A stretch of 5,307 bases of DNA from an uncultured Oscillibacter sp. (GCA_946494635.1 CAMMCS010000140.1:1-5307), one strand, 5' to 3'. Counted from the stretch's first letter, positions 1 through 4,851 are shown. The notes: generated from the sequence alone by a model not told the origin. A program made the numbers and translations.

Positions 1-6
1 TTGTCG

Positions 7-13
7 CTCCCCC
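7..13 (-). promoter_or_regulatory. Possible ribosome-binding site of an off-window minus-strand gene
   Basis: Read on the minus strand, this is GGGGGAG followed by six bases up to the window edge. That spacing would put a start codon at or just beyond position 1 to the left. No coding sequence of that gene is visible, so the call is inference from one purine-rich run. It fits the lack of any plus-strand gene in the first 267 bases. Confidence 0.3.
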
Positions 14-92
14 AAATCTGAAATTTCTACTTGACTTTTGTTAGCAGGTCTTTCGGTCAGTTTTTCCGGTTTTTCCCGTGGCCATACCGGAA

Positions 93-109
93 GAGCGGGG
101 AGACCGCTC
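93..109. other. Small hairpin in the left intergenic region
   Basis: GAGCGG and CCGCTC form a perfect 6-bp stem around a 5-nt loop (GGAGA). Just before it, CCGGT (66-70) and ACCGG (86-90) form a second weaker inverted repeat. There is no T-tract directly after either, so they do not look like intrinsic terminators. They could be part of the leader of a divergent minus-strand gene. I do not recognise a known riboswitch in this stretch. Confidence 0.35.
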
Positions 110-112
110 ACC

Positions 113-126
113 TGTCAAACGTGACA
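113..126. promoter_or_regulatory. Perfect dyad TGTCA-N4-TGACA, possible operator
   Basis: Two perfectly complementary 5-bp arms are separated by AACG. The 5-4-5 geometry equals that of FNR-type boxes (TTGAT-N4-ATCAA), but the half-site bases differ. It lies about 110 bp upstream of the predicted transcription start of the phosphopantetheinyl transferase, which is far for that promoter. It may instead serve the gene off the left edge. The binding protein is unknown. Confidence 0.35.
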
Positions 127-200
127 TTTTAGATATACCCCGTTCCGCCGGGATTTCCTCTTTTTTTGCGGGAATTTTTTAAAAACTTTTTGGATGCGGC

Positions 201-229
201 TTTACACAGGGAGAAAAGCTGCGTAAAAT
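201..229 (+). promoter_or_regulatory. Sigma-A type promoter for the phosphopantetheinyl transferase
   Basis: The -35 box TTTACA (201-206) and -10 box TAAAAT (224-229) are separated by exactly 17 bp. Transcription should start near 236. That leaves a leader of about 30 nt before the ATG at 268 and rules out the in-frame upstream ATG at 166. The stretch just upstream (about 160-196) is rich in T and A tracts. Confidence 0.7.
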
Positions 230-267
230 GGAGAAAAATGACGCGCGGAGAGAGGAGGCGGGGCAGC

Positions 268-885
268 ATGGCCATTGAAATATGGACCGCACGTTTGGAC
301 CGGGCTCTGACGCCGGAGGAGGAGTCGGCGCTGATGGCTGCGCTGCCGCCTCAGCGGCTGGAGCGGCTGGAGCGGCTGAAGCAGCCGGAAAAACGCCGGG
401 AGCCTTTGTGCGCTTATCTGCTCCTGCGCCGCGCCCTGTGGGAGCAGTACCGCTGGCGGGACCTTCCGGAGATCGCCCTGACCTCTCTGGGAAAGCCCTA
501 TTTTCCCGCCCATCCGGAGGTTCACTTTAATCTCAGCCACACCGCCGGGGCAGTGCTGGTGGCCCTCTCAGACCGGCCGGTAGGGGCGGATATTGAGCAT
601 ATCAGGCCCGTGAGCCAGCGGGCTATGCGCCGGTTGGCGGACGTGACCACGGAACGGGCCTTTTTCCAGAGCTGGGTCCGGCGGGAGGCCCTGGCCAAGC
701 GCAGCGGCGCCGGAGTGGGGACCATGCTCTCCGCCGAGGACCCCCTTCAGCCGGGGGAGCAGTTCTATCTGCTGGATACCTTCCCGGGCTATGTGGCCGG
801 CGTGGCGACGAGGGGCGGCGGCCCGCCGGGACAGGTGAAGCTGTACAGCATGAAAGAATTCACTTCATATGAGAGTAAAGAGTGA
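268..885 (+). CDS. Sfp-type 4'-phosphopantetheinyl transferase
   Basis: This 205-residue enzyme is predicted to move the 4'-phosphopantetheine arm of CoA onto a serine of acyl, peptidyl or aryl carrier proteins in the cytoplasm. Family motifs appear in order: GKPYF (75-79), FNLSHT (87-92), GADIEHIRP (106-114) and WVRREALAKRSGAGVG (136-151). D108, E110 and E140 match the Mg2+ ligands D107, E109 and E151 of Bacillus subtilis Sfp. The start at 268 is chosen because AGGAGG (253-258) lies 9 nt upstream and the promoter at 201-229 excludes the longer frame from 166. The segment between E110 and E140 is about 12 residues shorter than in Sfp. The last codons (SKE) and the TGA fall inside a 7-bp tandem repeat. 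No polyketide or peptide synthetase gene is nearby, so the substrate is open; fatty-acid carrier protein is possible. Family assignment is firm, specificity is not. Confidence 0.9.
   Translation: MAIEIWTARLDRALTPEEESALMAALPPQRLERLERLKQPEKRREPLCAYLLLRRALWEQYRWRDLPEIALTSLGKPYFPAHPEVHFNLSHTAGAVLVALSDRPVGADIEHIRPVSQRAMRRLADVTTERAFFQSWVRREALAKRSGAGVGTMLSAEDPLQPGEQFYLLDTFPGYVAGVATRGGGPPGQVKLYSMKEFTSYESKE
355..381 (+). repeat. 9-bp in-frame tandem repeat, three copies
   Basis: CGGCTGGAG is repeated as CGGCTGGAG, CGGCTGGAG, CGGCTGAAG and encodes RLERLERLK in the N-terminal helical part of the phosphopantetheinyl transferase. It looks like a small coding duplication with no separate function. Confidence 0.6.
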
Positions 886-899
886 AGAGTGGAGAGAAA
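872..899 (+). repeat. Heptamer tandem array of AGAGTRR type, four units
   Basis: Four consecutive 7-bp units read AGAGTAA, AGAGTGA, AGAGTGG and AGAGAAA. The array begins inside the end of the phosphopantetheinyl transferase gene and supplies its last codons and stop codon. Such short tandemly repeated heptamers are known from cyanobacteria (STRR sequences); the occurrence here is seen directly, the relationship is not established. An inverted copy of the core GTGAAGAG occurs at 1023-1030. Confidence 0.75.
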
Positions 900-902
900 T
901 AC

Positions 903-934
903 AATTAGGAGTTAGGAATTAGGAATTAGGAATT
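903..934 (+). repeat. Heptamer tandem array AATTAGG, left arm of an inverted pair
   Basis: The units are AATTAGG, AGTTAGG, AATTAGG, AATTAGG and a terminal AATT, with strict 7-bp period. The same heptamer family recurs in inverted orientation at 1086-1117. Positions 903-927 match the reverse complement of 1086-1110 at 24 of 25 bases. The two arrays flank the terminator between the convergent genes. Confidence 0.85.
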
Positions 935-964
935 CTGACAGGTGTTTGGCAGATGCAAACCGGG

Positions 965-1002
965 AAAACCGCGGACGGCTGAAAAAGCCGCCCGCGGTTT
1001 TT
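965..1002. terminator. Bidirectional intrinsic terminator between convergent genes
   Basis: A 15-bp stem (965-979 with 987-1001), with a single A-C mismatch, closes a 7-nt loop TGAAAAA. On the plus strand it ends in five T residues (998-1002); on the minus strand the A run at 965-968 gives four. It can therefore end transcripts of the phosphopantetheinyl transferase from the left and of the CBS gene from the right. Confidence 0.9.
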
Positions 1003-1047
1003 AGGGGGTGTTCTTCTCTCATCTCTTCACGATCTGGCTCTCGTAAC

Positions 1048-1077
1048 GGGCGGATATTGAATCCTCCCCTACAGGGG
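1048..1077. repeat. Palindromic repeat-like segment with two overlapping hairpins
   Basis: GGGCGGAT (1048-1055) pairs with ATCCTCCC (1061-1068) apart from one C-T mismatch, around the 5-nt loop ATTGA. The overlapping CCCC (1066-1069) pairs with GGGG (1074-1077) around TACA. On the minus strand the segment has the look of interspersed palindromic repeats familiar from high-GC Clostridia genomes, which I recall but cannot search. It sits inside the region bounded by the inverted heptamer arrays. Confidence 0.45.
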
Positions 1078-1085
1078 TCCAATCA

Positions 1086-1117
1086 AATTCCTAATTCCTA
1101 ACTTCTAATTCCCAATT
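1086..1117 (-). repeat. Heptamer tandem array AATTCCY, right arm of the inverted pair
   Basis: On the plus strand the units are AATTCCT, AATTCCT, AACTTCT, AATTCCC and a terminal AATT, the reverse complement of the AATTAGG array at 903-934. It ends 2 nt before the stop codon of the CBS gene (1120-1122). Together the two arrays form imperfect terminal inverted repeats around about 150 bp. Confidence 0.85.
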
Positions 1118-1119
1118 GG

Positions 1120-1569
1120 TCAAACGATTTTCCGCAACGGCGGTGTCTGCTCCGCGTCCTTCTGCTCTGCAAAGTAGCGGATGATGTCCTTCCGGGTGAC
1201 GATTCCGGTGAAGTTTCCAAGATCGTCCACAACAGGAATGAAGTTCTGGTTCATGGCGCTGTGCAGCAGCTCCTCCATGGTGACGGTGATGCGCACCGGC
1301 GGATAATTGTTGCCCCGGAGAATGTCCCGAACCTGCAGCCGCTCCATGTCCTTCATGGAGCAGGTGGGCAGATCTGCCTGGTCCTCGGCCAGGAGCCGCC
1401 ACAAAAAGTCCCCTTCGCTGACGGTTCCGATGTACTTGCCCTCCCGGCTGATGACCGGGATGGCGGTATACCCATGGTAGCGCATCTTTTCCAGCCCCTG
1501 CCGGAAGGTGCAGTCATCATACAGATAGGCGACGGAGCTTTTCGGGAGCAGAAAGTAGGCAATATTCAC
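1120..1569 (-). CDS. Small tandem-CBS domain protein, probable nucleotide sensor
   Basis: This 149-residue cytoplasmic protein consists almost only of two CBS motifs forming one Bateman module. CBS1 spans roughly residues 9-60, with GYTAIPV (33-39) and IGTVSEGD (47-54). CBS2 spans roughly 80-134, with FIPVVDDLG (110-118) and GIVTRKDI (122-129). S51-x-x-D54 and T125-x-x-D128 fit the ribose-binding S/T-x-x-D motif of adenosyl-ligand CBS domains. Size and architecture recall the c-di-AMP-binding DarB/CbpB proteins of Bacillus and Listeria, but the ligand cannot be read from sequence. The start is GTG at 1569, with GGGGAG 5 nt upstream on the minus strand. It is divergent from the Crp/Fnr gene and convergent with the phosphopantetheinyl transferase; no partner enzyme is fused to it. 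The domain call is secure, the sensing role is family-based inference. Confidence 0.88.
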   Translation of the reverse strand: MNIAYFLLPKSSVAYLYDDCTFRQGLEKMRYHGYTAIPVISREGKYIGTVSEGDFLWRLLAEDQADLPTCSMKDMERLQVRDILRGNNYPPVRITVTMEELLHSAMNQNFIPVVDDLGNFTGIVTRKDIIRYFAEQKDAEQTPPLRKIV

Positions 1570-1637
1570 GTTGTCTCCCCATTTCTATGGGCGGATAAGC
1601 CGCCTGTATTCCTTTCTTACGGATTCCTTCTGCATAA

Positions 1638-1666
1638 ATTATACAGGAGAAGCCCTTTGAAATGAT
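1638..1666 (-). promoter_or_regulatory. Promoter for the CBS gene
   Basis: On the minus strand a perfect -10 box TATAAT occupies 1643-1638. The expected -35 position (about 1666-1661, ATCATT) is poor, so the promoter may need an activator or be weak. The predicted start near 1631 gives a leader of about 60 nt to the GTG at 1569. Confidence 0.55.
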
Positions 1667-1692
1667 GAATAATCTATGAAATTTGCTCAAAG
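1655..1692. promoter_or_regulatory. Inverted repeat CTTTGA-N26-TCAAAG between divergent promoters
   Basis: The arms CTTTGA (1655-1660) and TCAAAG (1687-1692) are perfectly complementary. They lie, respectively, inside the CBS promoter spacer and just upstream of the Crp/Fnr -35 box. A third TTTGA lies at 1707-1711 inside the Crp/Fnr promoter spacer. This could be a shared operator, for example for autoregulation, but 6-bp arms at this distance can arise by chance. Confidence 0.25.
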
Positions 1693-1698
1693 AGGGCC

Positions 1699-1727
1699 TT
1701 TACTTTTTTGAGGCGGGCTGGTATGAT
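1699..1727 (+). promoter_or_regulatory. Promoter for the Crp/Fnr regulator
   Basis: TTTACT (1699-1704) and TATGAT (1722-1727) are 17 bp apart, and TGG directly before the -10 makes it an extended -10 promoter. Transcription should start near 1734. The ATG at 1742 would then lie almost at the 5' end with no ribosome-binding site, which supports the start at 1766. Confidence 0.75.
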
Positions 1728-1765
1728 ATAAAAAGTGATATATGCAACAGAAAGGAGCGCTTGCC

Positions 1766-2428
1766 ATGCTGACCCGCCAGGAACTGGAGAAGAGCCCGCT
1801 CTTCCAGGACATTTCGTATGAGGAGTACCAGCAGATGCTGGCATGCTTCCAAGCGGTGCAGAAAAGCTACCGGCCGGAGGAGGTGCTGTATGATTATACG
1901 GCGCCGGCCAGCAACGCCGTGGGCGTGCTGGAGCGGGGGGAGGCCTCTCTGATCCGGATTGACCAGGATGGGGTGGCGACTGTGCTGGAGGAGCTGGGCC
2001 CCGGCGGCGTGTTCGGCAGGAGCCTGGCCTTTTCCGCCTCCGGGCGGGACAGTCTGGAGGTAGTGTGCCGCACCGCATGCGAGGTGGTGTTTATTGACTA
2101 TTCCCAGATCCTGAAGCGGTGCGAGCGGGCCTGCACCCACCACAGCCTGCTGGTGCAGAACATGCTGCGTCTGATCTCCGACAAGGCCCAGGCACTCAGC
2201 GAGCGGGTGGATGTGCTCTCCCGCCGCTCCATACGGGAAAAGCTGCTGTGCTACTTCCGCCAGCTTTCAGAAAAGGAGGGGAGCGCCACGATCCAGCTGC
2301 CGTTCTCCCTGAGCATGCTGGCCGATTACATCGCCACAGACCGCTCCGCCATGATGCGGGAGCTGAAGCGGCTGAAGGAGGAAGGCGTCCTTCGGGCCAG
2401 CGGGCGGCGCATCACCCTGTGCGCCTAA
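1766..2428 (+). CDS. Crp/Fnr-family transcriptional regulator
   Basis: This 220-residue DNA-binding regulator has an N-terminal cyclic-nucleotide-binding-like beta-barrel (about residues 10-115), a dimerisation helix (about 120-145) and a C-terminal winged helix (about 150-218). The helix-turn-helix reads LSMLADYIATDRSAMMREL (182-200). The barrel turn is FGRSLAF (83-89): R85 sits where E. coli CRP has the ribose-binding Glu72, so cAMP binding is unlikely. In the recognition helix, R193 and R198 match CRP R180 and R185, while S194 replaces Glu181. Cysteines are scattered (27, 101, 105, 119, 123, 162, 219) without the N-terminal cluster of Fe-S FNR. The start is set by AAAGGAG (1751-1757), 8 nt upstream. 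nfnAB follows on the same strand and no clear terminator lies between, so read-through or regulation of nfnAB is plausible but unproven. Confidence 0.88.
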   Translation: MLTRQELEKSPLFQDISYEEYQQMLACFQAVQKSYRPEEVLYDYTAPASNAVGVLERGEASLIRIDQDGVATVLEELGPGGVFGRSLAFSASGRDSLEVVCRTACEVVFIDYSQILKRCERACTHHSLLVQNMLRLISDKAQALSERVDVLSRRSIREKLLCYFRQLSEKEGSATIQLPFSLSMLADYIATDRSAMMRELKRLKEEGVLRASGRRITLCA

Positions 2429-2455
2429 GGGGGCTTAAAGTTTCCGAAAGATGGC

Positions 2456-2471
2456 ATTTTTTACGAAAAAT
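2456..2471. promoter_or_regulatory. A/T palindrome directly upstream of the nfn promoter
   Basis: ATTTTT and AAAAAT are perfectly complementary around TACG. The centre is at about -46 relative to the predicted nfnA start, just upstream of the -35 box. This position suits an activator site near -41.5 or an A/T-rich UP element. The 4-bp spacer and central ACG resemble the dyad at 113-126, but the arms differ. Confidence 0.35.
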
Positions 2472-2474
2472 TGA

Positions 2475-2503
2475 TTGACGGGTCTCCTGGCATATGTTAA
2501 AAT
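2475..2503 (+). promoter_or_regulatory. Strong extended -10 promoter for nfnAB
   Basis: TTGACG (2475-2480) and TAAAAT (2498-2503) are separated by 17 bp, with TGT directly before the -10 box. Transcription should start near 2510. The in-frame ATG at 2504 therefore lies at or upstream of the start and cannot be the translation start. The leader to the ATG at 2615 is about 105 nt. Confidence 0.75.
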
Positions 2504-2540
2504 ATGAACAATGCGCCGGACCGGACGACACGGGATCCGA

Positions 2541-2563
2541 GGCAGGGGGCGATGCCGCCTGTC
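2541..2563 (+). other. Hairpin in the nfnA leader
   Basis: GGCAGG-G-GGC pairs with GCC-G-CCTGTC around a GAT loop, giving nine pairs (one G-U) with a single G-G mismatch. It lies about 30 nt after the predicted transcription start and about 50 nt before the nfnA start. It matches no riboswitch class that I recognise, and no T-tract follows it. Confidence 0.35.
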
Positions 2564-2614
2564 CCCAAGCGGCTGATCTCCACCATTCGACTATTCGGGA
2601 AAGAAGGAACAGGT

Positions 2615-3457
2615 ATGTATCGTATTGTGAGAAAAGAGGCCCTCCGTCCCACCGTCACTCTGTATGAGATCGAGGCGCCCCTGGTAGCCAAAAAGGCTCA
2701 GCCGGGCCAGTTCATCATCCTGCGGGTGGATGAGAACGGCGAGCGGATCCCCATAACGATCAACGACTATGACCGGTCGAAGGGCACGGTCACCATCATC
2801 GTCCAGACTGTGGGCGCCACCACGGAGAAGCTGCGCCACCTGAACGAGGGCGACTTCCTCCAGGACTTTGTGGGCCCCCTGGGCAAGGCCACCGAGACCG
2901 AGGGCAAGAAGAAGGTCTGCGTGGTGGGCGGCGGCGTCGGCTGCGCCATTGCGTATCCCGTGCTGAAGAAGTTCCACGACTGCGGGGCCGAGGTCCACGC
3001 GGTCATCGGCTTCAAGAACAAGGACCTGGTGATCCTGGAGGACGAGTTCCGCAAGTCCTCCAGTGTGCTGAAGGTCTGCACTGACGATGGCTCTTACGGC
3101 CAGAAGGGTGTGGTCACCGAGGCGCTGAAGGAGCTGATCGACGCCGGCAACCAGTATGACGAGGTGTTCGCCATCGGCCCCATGGTGATGATGAAGTTCG
3201 TCTCCAAGACCACGGAGCCCTACGGCATCCCCACCACCGTGTCCATGAGCCCCATCATGATCGACGGCACCGGCATGTGCGGCGGCTGCCGCCTGAGCGT
3301 GGGCGGCGAGATGAAGTTCGCCTGCGTGGACGGCCCGGACTTCGACGGCCACAAGGTGGACTGGGACCTGGCGGTAAAGCGCAACCAGATGTATCGGGAC
3401 TTTGAGGCCCACAAATACGAGGAGACCTGCAACCTGTTCAAGAAGGAGGCCGAATAA
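2615..3457 (+). CDS. nfnA: NfnA, small subunit of the bifurcating ferredoxin:NADP+ oxidoreductase
   Basis: NfnA (280 residues) is the NAD(H)-side subunit of cytoplasmic NfnAB, which couples NADH and reduced ferredoxin oxidation to NADP+ reduction. It belongs to the ferredoxin-NADP reductase/PyrK-like family. The FAD-binding motif ERIPITI is at 43-49 and the nucleotide-binding loop GGGVG at 105-109. The C-terminal [2Fe-2S] site is DGTGMCGGC (217-225) plus FACVDGP (235-241). Cys222, Cys225 and Cys237 are present, and Asp217 sits where PyrK has its first Cys, the known Asp substitution of NfnA. The start is set by AAGGA (2604-2608), 6 nt upstream, and by homology beginning at MYRIVRKE. An alternative in-frame ATG at 2552 lies within the leader hairpin and is less likely. 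The stop is 2 nt before nfnB. Automatic annotation may call it sulfide dehydrogenase or dihydroorotate dehydrogenase subunit; no pyrD is seen here. Confidence 0.93.
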   Translation: MYRIVRKEALRPTVTLYEIEAPLVAKKAQPGQFIILRVDENGERIPITINDYDRSKGTVTIIVQTVGATTEKLRHLNEGDFLQDFVGPLGKATETEGKKKVCVVGGGVGCAIAYPVLKKFHDCGAEVHAVIGFKNKDLVILEDEFRKSSSVLKVCTDDGSYGQKGVVTEALKELIDAGNQYDEVFAIGPMVMMKFVSKTTEPYGIPTTVSMSPIMIDGTGMCGGCRLSVGGEMKFACVDGPDFDGHKVDWDLAVKRNQMYRDFEAHKYEETCNLFKKEAE

Positions 3458-3459
3458 CC

Positions 3460-4851
3460 ATGGCCAATATGTCTTTGAAGAAGAATCCCATGCCCTCTCA
3501 GGACCCCAACGTCCGCAACAAGAACTTTGACGAGGTGGCCCTGGGCTACACCGAGGAGATGGCCATCGACGAGGCCCAGCGGTGCCTGAACTGCAAGAAC
3601 CCCAAGTGTGTCAACGGCTGCCCCGTGAACGTACATATCCCCGAGTTCATCGCCAAGGTGGCGGAGGGCAAGTTTGACGAGGCCTACGGCGTCATCACCT
3701 CCACCAACAGCCTGCCCGCCATCTGCGGCCGTGTCTGCCCCCAGGAGAACCAGTGCGAGGGCCAGTGCATCCGGGGCATCAAGGGCGAGAGCGTGGGCAT
3801 CGGCCGTCTGGAGCGGTTCGTGGCGGACTACCACAACGCCCACGGCCATCAGGGCGGCGCCCCCGCCGTGCCCGAGAGCAACGGCCACAAGGTGGCCGTG
3901 GTGGGCTCCGGTCCTGCCGGCCTGACCTGCGCCGGCGACCTGGCCCGGAAGGGGTACGACGTCACCGTGTTCGAGGCGCTGCACCAGGTGGGCGGCGTGC
4001 TGGTGTACGGCATCCCCGAGTTCCGTCTGCCCAAGGCCATCGTGGCCAAGGAGGTGGCCCGGCTGGAGCACTTCGGCGTGAAGATCATGACCGACACCGT
4101 GGTGGGCCGCACCATCACCGTGGACGAGCTGATGGACGAGATGGGCTTTGAGGCCGTGTTCATCGGCTCCGGCGCCGGCCTGCCCATGTTCATGAACATT
4201 CCCGGCGTCAACTACAAGGGCGTGCTGTCCGCCAACGAGTTCCTGACCCGGATCAACCTGATGAAGGCCTACCTGCCCGACTCCGACACCCCCCTGATCC
4301 ACCCCAAGAAGGTGGCCGTGGTGGGCGGCGGCAACGTGGCCATGGACGCCGCCCGGTGCGCCAAGCGCCTGGGTGCTGAGGTCTACATTGTTTACCGCCG
4401 CGGCATGGAGGAGCTGCCCGCCCGTCACGAAGAGGTGGAGCACGCCGAGGAGGAGGGCATCATCTTCAAGACCCTCTGCAACCCGGTGGAGGTGCTGGCC
4501 GACGAGAACGACGACGTGAAGGGCATCCGCTGCATCAAGATGGAGCTGGGCGAGCCTGACGCCTCCGGCCGCCGCCGCCCCATCGAGGTCCCCGGCAGCG
4601 AGTTCGACGTGGACGTGGACTGCGTCATCATGGCCCTGGGCACCAGCCCCAACCCCCTGATCAAGTCCACCACCAAGGGCCTGGAGATCAACAAGAAGGG
4701 CGGCATCGTGGTGAACGAGGACGGCCTTACCTCCCGGGAGAACGTCTATGCCGGCGGTGACGCCGTCACCGGCGCTGCCACCGTCATTCTGGCCATGGGC
4801 GCCGGCAAGACCGCGGCCAAGGCCATTGACGAGGCTCTCAGCAAAAAGTAA
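3460..4851 (+). CDS. nfnB: NfnB, large bifurcating subunit of the ferredoxin:NADP+ oxidoreductase
   Basis: NfnB (463 residues) carries the bifurcating FAD, two [4Fe-4S] clusters and the NADPH site. The N-terminal Fe-S domain has C42-x2-C45-x4-C50-x3-C54-P, then C89, C93, C99 and C103. The FAD loop is VGSGPAG (148-154). The NADPH-binding fold has VGGGNVA (288-294), and YAGGDAV (430-436) is the C-terminal FAD motif. The family is shared with glutamate synthase small subunit (GltD), the usual automatic name, but no large glutamate synthase subunit is present, and pairing with nfnA identifies NfnB. The start ATG has AAGGAGG (3443-3449) 10 nt upstream, inside the end of nfnA, so the pair is one translationally close operon. 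Third codon positions are almost all G or C, as in highly expressed genes. A long hairpin follows 24 nt after the stop. Confidence 0.94.
   Translation: MANMSLKKNPMPSQDPNVRNKNFDEVALGYTEEMAIDEAQRCLNCKNPKCVNGCPVNVHIPEFIAKVAEGKFDEAYGVITSTNSLPAICGRVCPQENQCEGQCIRGIKGESVGIGRLERFVADYHNAHGHQGGAPAVPESNGHKVAVVGSGPAGLTCAGDLARKGYDVTVFEALHQVGGVLVYGIPEFRLPKAIVAKEVARLEHFGVKIMTDTVVGRTITVDELMDEMGFEAVFIGSGAGLPMFMNIPGVNYKGVLSANEFLTRINLMKAYLPDSDTPLIHPKKVAVVGGGNVAMDAARCAKRLGAEVYIVYRRGMEELPARHEEVEHAEEEGIIFKTLCNPVEVLADENDDVKGIRCIKMELGEPDASGRRRPIEVPGSEFDVDVDCVIMALGTSPNPLIKSTTKGLEINKKGGIVVNEDGLTSRENVYAGGDAVTGAATVILAMGAGKTAAKAIDEALSKK

Noticed and set aside
166..267. N-terminal extension of the phosphopantetheinyl transferase from the ATG at 166
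   Set aside because: It lies upstream of the promoter at 201-229, has no good ribosome-binding site, and the extra residues do not resemble the family. The ATG at 268 has AGGAGG at proper spacing.
872..1117. CRISPR array or insertion sequence
   Set aside because: The repeat units are 7 bp with no spacers, and there is no transposase frame between the inverted arms.
1261..1665. A 134-codon plus-strand open frame across the CBS gene and its upstream region
   Set aside because: It is the antisense shadow of the CBS coding sequence, extends into the divergent promoter region and shows no domain.
1742..1765. Start of the Crp/Fnr gene at the ATG at 1742
   Set aside because: Predicted transcription starts only about 8 nt before it and no Shine-Dalgarno sequence precedes it; AAAGGAG fits the ATG at 1766.
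2504..2614. N-terminal extension of NfnA from the ATG at 2504 or 2552
   Set aside because: The first ATG overlaps the edge of the -10 box, and the second lies in a leader hairpin with a poor ribosome-binding site. NfnA homology begins at the ATG at 2615, which has AAGGA upstream.
2591..3412. A 273-codon open frame on the minus strand opposite nfnA
   Set aside because: Ala/His/Val/Leu-rich shadow sequence with no recognisable domain, lying over a well-supported gene.
3460..4851. Glutamate synthase small subunit (GltD)
   Set aside because: The family is shared, but there is no large glutamate synthase subunit beside it and the partner gene is clearly nfnA.
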